Shown in pieces: positions 15,708 through 28,579 of a stretch of 64,000 nt of DNA. The position numbers were made by a program, and so were the translations under genes. The notes below the pieces were generated by a model. The model was not told where the DNA came from and made no database searches. It saw only the letters and a program-made list of their open reading frames with translations. How positions within the stretch are numbered: the stretch's first letter is position 1; every line of letters starts with the position of its first letter. Origin of the DNA: Latrodectus hesperus (lineage: Eukaryota; Arthropoda; Arachnida; Araneae; Theridiidae); NCBI GenBank assembly GCA_037975125.1, contig JAJQOW010000014.1, positions 20,291,484-20,355,483 of the forward strand, written 5' to 3'.

Positions 15708-18184
15708 CTATAAACTAAACAGAAAAAATTAGGTTCTCATTAATACTCATTACTTTTGTTATTCTTTTTAAATTAATAACTCCTAATTAACTTTAAAACT
15801 AAATATATCTAATTAATTTCAAATTACTTTTTTAATCTACCTTCAATGTTTAAAAATTCATGACCATTAATTAATTGACAAAGATATTGGAATAATATAT
15901 CTTGATCAAATATAGTTTAAAACAAATTAAACCTTTAAAATGTTTAACTATTTCAACGCAAAAAGAATAATTTTTAATTTATTAAATATATTCTGATATC
16001 TGATAGTATTTTTAAACACTCTGATAAAAATAAATATTTTTTTTTAATTTAAGAATTAACAAAGCATTTGTGATTTGAATGAATATCATACTGATTAAGA
16101 TATATAAAAAATTCCTATCCAAAAAAAATGTGAAATCATTTCTCTATGATTTCGCATCTTCTTTTAGAATGCTTGGTAAATAAATGTTTGACATGAGGCT
16201 TTCACAAGAAGGGGCAAATGATTAAAATATTACAAAAATTCCTATTTCCTCTTACATTAAATTTAATTAAATGTTACCAAAATTACCATTTTCTCTTATA
16301 TGAATTTAAAAAACGTCAAAATTAAATTCAAAGTATTTTTAAGCTTTTTATTATGTATTTTTCATTATTAATAAATGTTCATTTAGAAATTTTACTTTTC
16401 TTTATATATATATAAACTTCTGTTATTAAACTACTCTAAGAAAGTGTAAATTGAAGTATCTAGTATCTATAAAAAAATATCTTGAAAGTAAATATTTAAT
16501 ATATTCTCTTTCAAATATATTTCAATTAAAGATATTCATACATAAAACAGCAGAAAGATTATAACTACTTTTTTAGTAAATACAAATTGAGATTATTCTG
16601 AAAAAAAAATAAGCATTTTATTGGGATTTGTAGCTATTAAAAAATATTTTACTAAAAAAATAAAAGAAAACATGGCTGTGGTTTGATCTCTTATACGATT
16701 TTTCCACTCAACATTTCCTGTTTCTTAAATACTAAACATCCGTGTACATAGTTTAAAAGTTATCAATGATTCAGAGAATGAAAGGAAAAGGTCAGTATTT
16801 TCTGGTGATTGAAACCAGTTGTTCAAACACTTTAATCCTGCTCAATTAATCAATCACTTTTTGTGTGATGTATGGCTGACATACCAACATGTCCTTCTAG
16901 TCAAGTTTCCTGCATATAGACAGCAACAAAGAGGAAGTACCATATCTGTGGCCATTAGCAAATAATCACAAAGTTTTTGCGTTTAAATTGTGAGTTTTCA
17001 TGGTAACAATTTGGAATGTGCATATTGCCATTTTTCCAAAATTTCCTTGCTAAAGTTTGTTCTCAAAATTTTACGATTATACATATTGGAATTTAAACTC
17101 ATAAAATGAAACAAAATCTTCGAGACATGCATTAAGGCATTTCATAACTAAAAACAAACGGATTTTATATTAATTTATCAATTCTTATGAATAATTCGTC
17201 AATTTACATGGCTATCATGGAAAAATCTCATAAATGTAATGTAATAAAAGAAAATTACCTAAAAGGATTTGAACATCAAATAATAAGCTAGCAGAAAAAA
17301 GTAAGGACATTCAAATTGGATAAACAAAATGTGTTATTTACAAAATAACAAGCTTTTATGTAATAATTAAATATGGCAATGTTTTTTTCTTTTTAACTTA
17401 CAGCAACTTAAATTAAACTTAAATTGGATATTTTTCCCCCAGATCATTTTTCATTGATTGATGCGGTTAATTGTAAACATACACTGAAACATAAATGTGT
17501 GCTTAACTTGCTTGTCACTTAGTCATATTTACCTAAGATTTGATTACAAAAATATTTTTAATCCCTGATTATATCTTTGCCAGAAACAGTGTGATATTAT
17601 TAACTGTGCTGAATTGTGATTTGTGATGATTAAGAACTGTATTTTTAATTCATTTGACTTTAGGTACTAGGATTAATCAAAATTGTTATTTCCTTACAAA
17701 CTTCATAGTAATCATTCATTGTAAATTTTCGAATACAAAACTGATTTCATGCCTGAAATATCTTGAAAGCTTTATAATCAGTTCAATGCTGCTAATGATT
17801 ATAACGGCAGGCAAACATGAAAATTTTATTTTCATGCCACATAGCTGCACCCATTACTTTATAACTCATCGCTATATCAAAGTCCTTTGATAACATTGTA
17901 ATTAAAAAATGTCAAGTAAATTAACACTCATATTTACGTCAAATTTCCCACAAGCTATTAATTACTTCATATTTTCAAGAAAGAAAAGATGCTTTTACAT
18001 GTTCAGCACGTATTTTATTTTATGAGAGTCAAGCCAACTCAATTACAATCACAATATACATTTAATCATTGATGGGAAAACTAAAACTTATCAATAATTT
18101 CTTTCTTAAACTGTAAGTTTTCTCAATGTTTTTATATTGACATTGAAACTGACAAAATTATATTTACTGAAATTATTATTTATT

Positions 18185-18395
18185 TTAGAAAATCAGTCTT
18201 TGTGTCAGAAGAAACCTTTAAATTTATTCTTTAGTTAAAAGTTAAAGTTATTTCTATGAAAAATTTTGTTAAATTAATTGGATGAAAATATGTTAAATAA
18301 ATATAATGTATTCATTAAACAAAAATTTTTAGAATATTTTTCTTCATATTTGTTATAATTTAAATGACGAAGCATGTCTTAAAACTTACCAAACA
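18185..18395. repeat. Short dispersed duplication, copy 1
   Basis: About 210 bp closely match 20096-20310. For example, GTCAGAAGAAACCTTTAAAT corresponds to ATCAGAAGAAAACTTTAAAT, and the shared end reads CATGTCTTAAAACTTACCAAACA. The origin is unknown; it is probably an old repeat fragment. Confidence 0.8.
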
Positions 18396-20095
18396 CCGAA
18401 AAGATAAAAGTATCTTTAATCATTTTAAATCTTCCAAAATAAATTAATATTGAATTATATATAAAATTAAATATTAATGAATACAATTAAATAGGAAATC
18501 TACTATATATATTTCATATTGCTTAATCTTAATTTATCATTAAATTTATTATGACAGTATGTTGAAATATCTAAAACTTTTCACTTTGAAATCGGAAAAA
18601 AAAATTCACAGCGGTTATTTTCTCGCCATAAAAATAAAATATTGGAGGATAAATAATAGTATATTTAGTTTCCATATTAATTATTTGAAATTCTACGAAA
18701 TATATTATGAAAGTGCTAAACTTATCTTTAATTTTTTCATTTTGAAATAAATACTATTGTTGAATAAAGTTGTTTAAGTAAATACTATTGTTGAATTTTT
18801 ATTTTATAATAAACGAAAAAAAATAAAAATTGATACTTGAAAAAGAAATCTTCCCAAATCATAAACTTTGTTAATATGTAGTTGAGCTGAGGATTTGTTT
18901 ACAAATTTCGATTTCCACAAAATTTTTGAATGAAATACGCTAAAATTTATTAATTAATAAAAAGAAGTCACATTTTTTCAATCACAAAATTAAAAAATTC
19001 TTTCAAAGCTTTAATTATAAAAATCAATTATTGAAAGTGCATTCCATTAAATTTGCGGGAAATAAAAATCATAAACTTTTACCTAAAGAATAATTTTGCT
19101 ATAATATATAGGATGATGGACACTAATTAGAATCAATAAACATTTTACTGATATATGTTTTATTTGATGAATTGATGTACTTTCTCTCTCTCAACTTATT
19201 TAAGAAAATCTAAAACTTAAATTACATTAATTTACTCAAGAGAGGAAAGTCTGGCATGCTTTTCAATTATTGCCGTTTTGGTAATTCAAATGCTCTTTTG
19301 CCATTAATATTTAAGACAAACAATAATTTTACAGTAAGAAAGCAAATCATACAAAAATTAAGCATATAATCGGGATTAAGTAAAATTAATTTTTTCGGTA
19401 TTCAATAAAAAATCACATAAGAAATCGGAAAGTGAATATATTCATGCGAATATAAAAGTTGCTTTTCTATGTATGGATTATTTTTGAGGCTATACATAAT
19501 AAAAATATACATAAATTTGTATATTTGAGTTCGATATGTGATATTCTGCTAAATCTCTTAATATTTCATGAAAATTAAGAAATATCAATGGAAACTTCAC
19601 AAAGCCATTTATTACATGCTAGAGCATGAAAAACGGACTTCTACAATAATCTTTCATGCAAGAAATATTTTTCAACTTTTATGTTAATCATTAAAAAAAA
19701 TAACAAATCAATGTTTGCAGAAAAAAATTACAGATTTCTGTTTCCATTACATTAGTCAGTCTTATAACGAATAATTCCTTTGACATTTAAATGGACTATG
19801 GGAAACATAACAGAATTGAAAAGTGCTTTGATTTGTATTCTTTCACAGCAGAAGACATTCTATTAGCTAAGTCTTATGTGTTCTAAATGCAACATATATG
19901 CCCAATGCCATTCTTTTTGTTAATTTGATATTTTTCGTTTCTTACACATGTCTACCATTTTGATATTTGAAGAGCTTATATTAAAATTCTACGTCTATTT
20001 GGTAAAAGGAAAAGCTGTTCTTAGTTTTTAATAATAACATTTTATTTGTGGGAATTGGATACGTAAGCGTCTGTATTCTGTTTATAAATTTGAAT

Positions 20096-20310
20096 TTAGA
20101 AAATCAGAGTCTTTGTATCAGAAGAAAACTTTAAATTTATTCTTTAGTAGAAAGTTAAAGTTATTTCTATGAAAAATTTTGTTATATTATTGTTATATAG
20201 ATATGTTAAATGATGTATTCTTTAAAACAAAAATTTTTAGAATATTTTTCTTCATATTTGTTATAATTTAAATGATGAAGCATGTCTTAAAACTTACCAA
20301 ACAAAAAATA
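20096..20310. repeat. Short dispersed duplication, copy 2
   Basis: Partner of 18185-18395 in the same orientation, with a few small indels. Confidence 0.8.
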
Positions 20311-21111
20311 ATATATATCACATTTCTGTTTCAGAAAATACTGTAATATTAGCAAAAATATTTCGTTTCAGATACTGCTTAAAGTACTTGATATTTCAAG
20401 TGAATTATAAATTTTTGGTTCTAGAATAGTCAACTAAACATGTTTAAAAGCTTGAAAACAGTCGTCCAGGGGAATCATGCCAGGCATAAAATAAAAGATT
20501 TATCGCACTATTTGCTATACTGTATCATTTACAAACATAGGAAATTACTCAGTAGAGTTATCCTTTCTCATTCTATAAATTTAATAAGAAAAACATTTCA
20601 GTTTAATATAAATCAATGTAATTAAATAAATTTTGTAAAAATTTAATTACCTAACATAAATGATTGCATAATATGAATCCATTATAAAATTTGTGTAAAA
20701 TTGAAAGTAGTTTATTTCCATTTTCTTTTAAAAAAAATTGGTATCTATTGCAATCCAAAGGGAACGTATGCATCATATGTCTCAAAAATCCATCGAACGT
20801 AAAATTTTATAACTAAAATAGGCTTATCTGATTTCGATGTTCAAATTCATTGAATAAATTTATGTTTTAATTAATTGTATTAAAATTGTAATATGCTAAT
20901 CTTTCAGTTATAAAGGATAAAGTGATACAATATATTTACTTAAAGTAAATTTTTAATAATTATAAATAATCAACCTTTCTATTACATTTTGCTTGAAAGT
21001 AATATTGAGATTCGAAGGAAAATATCCTAGAATAAAGGAATATATTTATTATTTATATTTTACTATCTAAAATGTTTGTTTCCGATTTCTAGCTTTCATT
21101 AGATAAGTCAA

Positions 21112-21138
21112 TATATTCTATTACAATAATAGAATATA
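21112..21138. repeat. Perfect 12-bp hairpin
   Basis: TATATTCTATTA, a 3-base loop CAA, then TAATAGAATATA. Confidence 0.85.
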
Positions 21139-22849
21139 AAATAGTGAATTAAATTGTTATATATCGAACACGTGTTATAAGTTTTTAAACATCTTATATT
21201 TAATTTAGCACATCAGTTAATATATTACAGTCAAACGCAATAGTGCAATAATTGAATCAAAAGCATTAAAATAAATGTTTAATTAATTACAATATTCTCT
21301 TAAAAAATTATGAGTATTTGGAGAGACTTGATACTTTGGTAAAAGCTTAAAATCAATAATTATAGAAATTTTTGAAGAAAACTCCTGAAAAATAAAAATT
21401 TTTCGTTCAAATATAAAATGAAAATTATAATTTTGCTTCTTTTAAATTATAAATATTATTGCAAAAAGATCAATTTACATACATACTGGGATCATTCATA
21501 CTGTAAAACATGATTTTGAGAAATACTTTTCATCCAGAGGCGTAGTGATGGGGGGCAAGGGGGGCTATCATGCCCCGGGCGCAGCTTGCAGAGGGGCGCC
21601 ATATCATTTCATAGATAAAAAAAAATTTCAGAAAATTTCAATCTTAGTTTTATTATAATATTTATTTTATTCGGTGAAATAAACTTTGCATTTTATAATT
21701 ATAGTGTCATGTCCACGGAAAAATAAAAAAAAGTTCCAGGAAAGAATCAAATTTGGAAATTAGAAGTTGTTGATAAAAAAAATATATGAGGAAGAGCTGC
21801 AGGTGCTTGCCACAAACAAAACTTTTACTCTTATATTTCAATATATAATTGTGCATAACTTAGTTCCTTTTAAAAAGTATATTTATTTAACCATGCTTTC
21901 GAGTTTTATTTCTTAATCAATTAGATAATCGGTTTTCATTCTTTTAATCCTTTCCTTTTTAAGTTTCATACTTTAGAAAAAGGTTTGTGATACTATTGTT
22001 TTGTACTATAAATCTTGTAAATGTGTAAATAACGAAAATATCTTAATTTTTTCTTATGAAATTTCTGGAATATTAGATTGGTCAGTTCCATTTTAATGCA
22101 TAGGAGAGGTTTTCATTTTAGTATAAAGTTATTTATCAAATTATATGTGTTAATGTTATACGGTAATTTTCGGATCTATTAACTTAGGGAGGTTACATAA
22201 GATTAAGCTCATGAAAGACACCTATTTAATTTTGCGAATATGCCAAGATTCACAGTGCCCTTTATGACTCAATTGTTACACAGGTTATCTAAGTCAAGAT
22301 ATATTACTTAAAAAAAGTCATTATAATAATAATAACAAAACAAATAAGTTTGCTTTACTCAAAATTAAAAAAAGCGTTCAATGAATATTATTTCCTCTGT
22401 GGCCCCATCTAGATGTTATAATTATTCAAAAAATAAAATTTTTTTGTCGAAATTTCAACGTTTTGAAATATTATTTGACGTGCTGTTTTTACTTTCTCAT
22501 AAGAGATTAAATCCTTTTATTGAACAAGTAGTATTTCATTAATATTTTTGATTTCCTTTTATGATGAAAAATGTGAAAAAATTTAATTTTATTTTGACTA
22601 CAATAACGTAATAAGAAATTATTTGCTGAAAAAGAAAACTTTATATAACTGAAATATTTTTAATGAAAACTTGTAAGAATTTAACTGTACTAATAGTAAT
22701 AGAAAAATTAGATTTTACTTAAGTTATCAAGAAGCGATACAGAAAGATTAAATTCAGTTGTTATTGAGACTTTGGGAGATTATATTATCCATTGTCCCAA
22801 AATAAAAATAAAAAATTCTTGTATTTTTATCTCGGGCTGTATTGGAGCC

Positions 22850-23160
22850 TTTTAGCCTAGTGTCGCGTTATACTCGTGAGAAAATCCTGTTGAAACGTGT
22901 TTCTTATTAGCGGCCGCCTTTGTCCAAAATATTTTGTCCGGCAATGAGGAAGGAACCTCCCCCCATTGTGTTCGGCACCAGGCTGACCTTCAAAGAAAGG
23001 GGGAAAATTTTTCACAATATAGGAATACAGTAAGCCCCGCCGGGAATTGTCTTCCTGGAATCGAAATGGAGGGGATCCAGAACCTCCAAATTCTCGGAAA
23101 ACACAAACTTTCTTTCATTTTTATAGTTCACACGGCTTGTTCCCAAACTTAGCTTCATTG
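22850..23160 (+). other. GC-richer patch inside the hAT element, unassigned
   Basis: This stretch stands out from its AT-rich surroundings and includes a NotI-type GCGGCCGC and a 72-codon open frame (22934-23152, plus). The peptide resembles nothing I know. It could be a decayed piece of transposase or an inserted repeat. Confidence 0.3.
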
Positions 23161-23751
23161 GAAACAAAATTGTAAGCTTTTGAAAACCTGGAGTTTAGAC
23201 ATTTAAAATATTACTGCCGTAAGCTGTATTTTCTGTCTATTATGTATTCTTCCGATTTCAATATTTATTTCATATTTTAGCTGGTATAAATATATACTAA
23301 CATATGCTTGCAGAGTTTTGAAAACTAAATATTAAATTACTTATTAGTTAAAACTTTTAATTTAAAAGTAATTTATTTAATGTTTAAATGTTTTTGTTTG
23401 TGGGGAAATAATTTTTATTTGTGACTCGTAATTTTGACGGCTTTACATTAGCACCTTAAATTGAAAAATTATTTTTTCAAATGATAGAAGTTAAAAATCT
23501 ATAAAGTATTTTTTCTTTTTATAAATGTATTTTTCCTTTTAATTTTTTTATTTTATTTTTTTGTATGCTTAAATATACAGAATATATTTCTTAATTAATT
23601 AGTTCAATTTATATAAAAACAATTTTTTTTAACTTGAAAAATTCGTTCCAGAAATTTACAAAGAAATCGTACATATTTCTTATTCTACATTGTAAAATTT
23701 TTAAAATCAGATCGTCTTTAAATGATATAAATTTATTGAAAAAAAAACTTT

Positions 23752-23778
23752 ATGCCATTGCATTTCATGCAATGGCAT
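23752..23778. repeat. Perfect 11-bp hairpin
   Basis: ATGCCATTGCA, a 5-base loop TTTCA, then TGCAATGGCAT, inside the hAT element. Confidence 0.85.
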
Positions 23779-23980
23779 GCTTCCAAAATGATTCTCAATA
23801 GAAATGAATTTTAATTTTTAATAAAAATAAGTTTTTATTTTAATGATCAAATATATTCAGTATCTTATAAAAAAGTTTTATAAATGCCTTAAAAACACTT
23901 AGAGAATTTACACTACTATGATAACTGATTGAGAAAAGTTTTTAAAATAAAGTTAAGCGATATAACAGGTAAATCTCAGC

Positions 23981-24092
<112 letters not shown>

Positions 24093-25019
24093 TGATAATA
24101 TTTTGAATCAATGAAAAACTTGAAAGAACAATGTAGAATGTATCAGTTTTGAGAGAAAAACATCATTTTTAATAATATTTATATACATCTAGTTTGGCTG
24201 AAAATTTTTTATTACATTAAATGCACGTAATTTTACTTGAATTTATGTGTGCATTGATTTTTGACTTACGAAATTTGCAAAATATTTTTGTGGTCAATGT
24301 TAGCATTTCGTTGCTTATCTGAAATTTGCATTGATAATGCTATGGCAGGATTTAGTTATCTAAATTGAAATCAGGGGAAAACTTATTAACAAAGATCTTC
24401 TAATTTTAGAATCAGAAAAATTGGTTTTATGGTATAAAAATGAAATATTATAAATTAGCAATATTACGTTTTGTAATTTAAATTTTTTACATTAAAAATA
24501 ATTTTGGTTTACATTAAGGTCTGAATGATATAATTTAAAAAGCTATTTTAAATGCGAAATTTCCTATGAAGTTGTTGTTTTTCACTGGAATTTTTCTGAA
24601 ATAAAAAAATGAAATCAAATTTTCAGTTTAATCTGTGGTAAATGAAATATTTAAAAAAATATCATTGTGAAAAATCAAGTGAGTTGATCCTAAATTTGGT
24701 GTATAATGTCTTACCCAATTATTATTTTGCAATAAATAGCTAAAAATTGTAAAGTTAGAAATATTATAGAATTTTTGAAAATTTGTTAGGATAAGTTATA
24801 GCATATGTTCAACACCTATTGTTCAACTATTCGTAGAGTCTTTCATAACTAAGATAATGCACAATTAATAGGGAATAAAAATGTTTAATTGCTTCATTTG
24901 GTTTAAAAAGCTAGAAAAAATACATTTAAAATTTTTAAGACATTGTTATGGAAATGTTAACTCATTAAAATCAATTTTCTTAAAAATTAAAAATTAATTG
25001 ATAAATAAATATCCCGACT

Positions 25020-25250
25020 TCAAAATTGTAATATCCGGATCAAGGCCTACAGGGCCCATATCCGTTTTCTTTACCGAGGGATCTGGGGTGCGTAACATAT
25101 ATCCCGGTTTGGTAGCTAGCCCAAAGCGGTGTTTAGCACCCAAGTGTGATTGATCTTCAGTTAATCGACCCACTGAAAGTATGAAAGATTGAATTAACCT
25201 AGCTTGAGAATCGAACCTCTGCCTTGGGAGCTCTAAGTCACCGTGTTTAA
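25020..25250 (-). mobile_element. tRNA-derived SINE-like segment (third type)
   Basis: On the minus strand a Pol III B-box-like GGTTCGATTCT lies at 25217-25207, in a GC-richer block that ends near 25020. No clear A box or target-site duplication was found, so the borders and the class are tentative. It lies within the hAT element and so would have inserted into it. Confidence 0.4.
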
Positions 25251-26758
25251 CAAATGTAAAAGTTTGGGGTAAATTTTATCATACAGATTTCCATGGAACG
25301 GAAGTCTATAGAGAAATGTGGGACTGAATGATGTTACTCAGCATTAGAAAAGAAATGAAACCTAAAACTCCATTAGAACTTTCAACATGCTTTATCTCAT
25401 ACAGTGAAGATAGAGAGAAGAAGAGGTTGCCATTCAAATATTTTTTACTATTTCTGCATCAATTGAAAGCTGTGAATGTTCATTCAGCATAATAAAATTA
25501 ATTTTGACTTATTTATGATCCACCATGAGTCAAAACCGTCTAAGTTTTTATCTTAATTATACTAACAATCTAAAGTATAGAAAAAGAAAAATTTGAAATG
25601 ATCAACTTTGATACGTAATTGATCAATTCGTTTCAGCAAAGGCAAAAAAAAAAAATGTGAATAGTGTAGTATATATATTAGATTGCAAATAATTACACAT
25701 CTGCTTATATCTATAATACGCAACGAATTATTTCATGTTTGAAAAAATTTTTAAGTTTTTTTTAAATAATTGTATTAGTATATAAAATCAATAACACCTT
25801 TTTATAATTAATTCTAAAACACATAAATCTGATTATTCTAATGACACTTTTCCGAATCCAATATAAGTGTTTTTTGTAAATTAGAATTGAATTTTGTTTA
25901 AATTTAAAGCTTTGTTTGAGACTTTAAATTAATATTTTTTCGATAATTTTATATTAGGTACAATATTTATATTGTTTTCTTTATTAAAATTTTACTCCAT
26001 TTATTGTAATGAATTATATAACGTTATATTATTATACTTGTATATCTCTTGTTACTTAATACATTTTCTTTCCATATTTATATTGTATCACTACTTTTTT
26101 CAACGGGGTGCCAAAAAAGGTATCGTACCCGGGCGCCGAGTTTGATCACTAGGCTTCTGTTTTCATCATTCTTTTATAACACTGTAAAGGTTTTAAAAAA
26201 ACGTCTTCAATATTTTGAAATGATTCAATAACCATAATCTGTAAGATAATGAATTTTCTTATATACGTAACGAAGAATAGGTCCCAAAATAAAAGCCTCG
26301 TTGTAACGAAAGTAATTCATTTTCTATATTTCTATATAAAATAATTTAAAATAATGACTCTAATGAATAAAATAAAACTGCAAAATGAAAACTAAATAAA
26401 ATTGTAATAAATAATTAATTAAATGGTATATAATTAATATTTAATTGACGTCAAATTATTACTGTTACAGTATAGCCCGCCACACACGATACGATTTTTC
26501 CATAGGATTTGTTGGACGTGAACAAGTTGTACCGTCTGTGGTGAAGTTGGACAGGTTCACGAAAATTCAAACAAGCTCTGATTTTTCTTCCAACATGGGG
26601 GTTACAGGAAGTAAATAATTGCTTCCTGTTGTCACGTGTCTGCTCCCACATTGTTGCAAATTATTTCTTGGCGACACTTGAGAAAATTTTTGAAACTTCT
26701 CATTTACTGAAACTTAGATTTCCGTTTTACAATACCTCACGAACATCACTTTTTAAAA

Positions 26759-27145
26759 ATGTCCATGAAACATATATTGCAGGAATTCATTGAAGTCTAT
26801 AAAGATGAGCCTTGTTTGTGGCAAGTAATGAGTATTGATTATACAAATAAAATAAAAAGAAAGCGTAAGAAAAATTATTGAAAATATATAAAAAAAATAG
26901 ATAAAAATGCTTCAATTAATGAAGTAAGAAAAAAAATTAACGCCCTGAGAAGAACTTATCAGAGAGAAAAGAAAAAAATTAATGAATCTAAAAAAAGTGG
27001 TGCAGGGTCGGAGGATATATATGTGCCGTCTTTATGGTATTTTCAACATTTATCATTTCTAGACGAAGTTGCAGTTCCACGTGCTGGAGTATCATCCATG
27101 AATTTGGACACAAGTTTTTTTGAGAATGGAGATGAAGTAAGTTAA
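26759..27145 (+). pseudogene. MADF-domain DNA-binding protein of the Harbinger element, one nonsense codon
   Basis: Starting at ATG 26759, the frame encodes a MADF (SANT-like) domain. The opening stretch LQEFIEVYKDEPCLWQV has the conserved Y-x-x-x-P-C-L-W core, followed by DYTNKIKRKRKKNY and, later, VRKKINALRRTYQREKKK and a SLWYFQHLSFLDE ending typical of MADF proteins. A single TGA at 26879-26881 interrupts the domain after NY; the frame is otherwise open to 27145. At 27137 the sequence GATGAAGTAAGT is a strong splice donor, so this is probably exon 1 of a spliced gene whose later exons are lost. In Harbinger transposons such proteins bind the element and recruit the nuclease. Confidence 0.75.
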
Positions 27146-27844
27146 ATAATTTATTTTTTAAAATTATTCTCTATCTAAATGAATATATATAATTGCACAT
27201 TTAACTTAAAATTTAACTACGAAATTTTATAATAAGCTTTATAAAACAATATATTTTTAATTTCAGAATGCTTACAAATCTTCAAAATAAACATTCTAAA
27301 ATTTTAACTTTCTATAGTTTTATATATGAATTAAGTTTAAACAATAATATAAAGGTATTAGTTGAGATTATTCTGTTGTTCTCTTTAAATATTCTTTATA
27401 CAATTAAACAATAATAGAAATAAATAATTAAAAATAATAACTTAATTAATAATAATAATAGAAAATTATTTACATTTAAGCGAAATTGAAATTAATTGCA
27501 TCTTCAGTTATGATCATCTTTTGGTAAATGTTATTTTGTTTCCCTTTTATTTAAAAATCATTTAAGAAAATATTATAAAATCTTTTGGGTAATAGATAAC
27601 AAATTAATAATTGATTTTATATCTACTAATAAAATAATAAAACATTCTTTACTCGATAGATAAACTTTTTGATGTACTAATATGGCTGTTTAATTAATAA
27701 ATTATTGAAATGCACATATTGTGTATTTATAATTTTTATGGAGAAACATATACAAATTTAAGGGATCTCGCGTCTTCAAGCACAAATCACTTTTTACACA
27801 CGTTATGCCATTTTTACCCTTTAAATATATTGACCATTTAATAA

Positions 27845-28036
27845 TCATTCATCCTCATGTAATTCAAGAAAACTATCCTCCGACTGTATTTCTGTAATTA
27901 AATTTAGATGTGAAAGAGATTCACGTTGGAGCAGCCAATTTTTTGCCCATTTCTTTTTCTTATTGTTTGTTTGCTTTTCACCATCATCACAGTCCAAAGC
28001 AACAGCCAATAATACTTCTGTGCTTAATTTGCTCAT
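27845..28036 (-). pseudogene. HARBI1-like transposase N-terminus (truncated)
   Basis: A 63-codon minus-strand frame starts MSKLSTEVLLAVALDCDD, continues with the lysine-rich KKKKWAKNWLLQRESLSH and ends in an acidic stretch ending at LHEDE. This order (short N-terminal helix, K-rich stretch followed by W, then an acidic segment before the nuclease) is that of HARBI1-type nucleases. The DDE catalytic core that should follow is absent, and after the stop the sequence becomes AT-rich. Its place in the element, opposite and convergent to the MADF frame, supports the call. Confidence 0.6.
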
Positions 28037-28381
28037 GTTATATGATAATATTTAATGGCAGAAATTACAAGCAGACAAATGAGTACAACAATAAATACGT
28101 CAAGTCAGAAAAAGTGACTGAACAACAAATTATTGAAATTTTTGGCGATTTTTGATTTCCATTTACATGGCACACATTTTAAGCCAAAAGCAATAAATGT
28201 TGAAAAATGGCACCCTTAAAAATAACTTCCCACTCCAGATGTGTCTCCCCTTCTGTGGTCAGCAGAGTTTGAGGGGACTGTGTGCTTAATTACTTCCTAC
28301 CCCTTCCAACAAATCCTATGGAAAAATCGTATCGTGTGTGGCGGGCTTATGGCAAAATGCAAGGTGGGTGTCATTCATGAC

Positions 28382-28387
28382 CACGTG
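28382..28387. promoter_or_regulatory. CACGTG E-box in the presumed zinc-finger promoter
   Basis: A palindromic CACGTG lies in the GC-richer 28350-28520 stretch, between the Harbinger end and the zinc-finger reading frame. Its role is an inference from position only. Confidence 0.25.
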
Positions 28388-28579
28388 ATCGTGCGTATTC
28401 TTCCTTTCTTCTACGCTCTATTGTTAAGTTGCTTCCTCCTACTGCTTCATCATGACTTGGACGCGCCTTGTGGAGCACCACAGAGCTCGTGAGAGCGATA
28501 AGTGATACACACCTGTATTTTGGACGGAGACTCCCTCGGAAGAAAGCTCTTGGCTTGTGCGAGGACTCATACCGATGAG

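Larger units (their letters stand above)
15717..21534. other. AT-rich intergenic DNA with one internal duplication
   Basis: No gene is recognised in nearly 6 kb. The only structure seen is the pair of related segments at 18185-18395 and 20096-20310, a 17-bp direct repeat near 18756 and 18780 (AAATACTATTGTTGAAT), and a small hairpin at 21112-21138. Confidence 0.5.
26474..28347. mobile_element. PIF/Harbinger DNA transposon, internally deleted (1.87 kb)
   Basis: The terminal inverted repeats are 43 bp and identical: 26474-26516 starts AGCCCGCCACACACGATACG and 28305-28347 is its exact reverse complement. Both ends are bordered by TAT, a candidate 3-bp target duplication; Harbinger elements make 3-bp duplications. 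Inside are the two genes expected of this superfamily in convergent order: a MADF/Myb-type DNA-binding protein on the plus strand (26759-27145) and the N-terminus of a HARBI1-like nuclease on the minus strand (27845-28036). The nuclease core is missing, so this copy cannot move on its own. Perfect terminal repeats argue for fairly recent activity of the family. Confidence 0.85.

Noticed and set aside
28241..28492. 83-codon plus-strand frame spanning the Harbinger right end
   Set aside because: It crosses the terminal inverted repeat and has no domain; the opposite-strand frames there are also unrecognisable.
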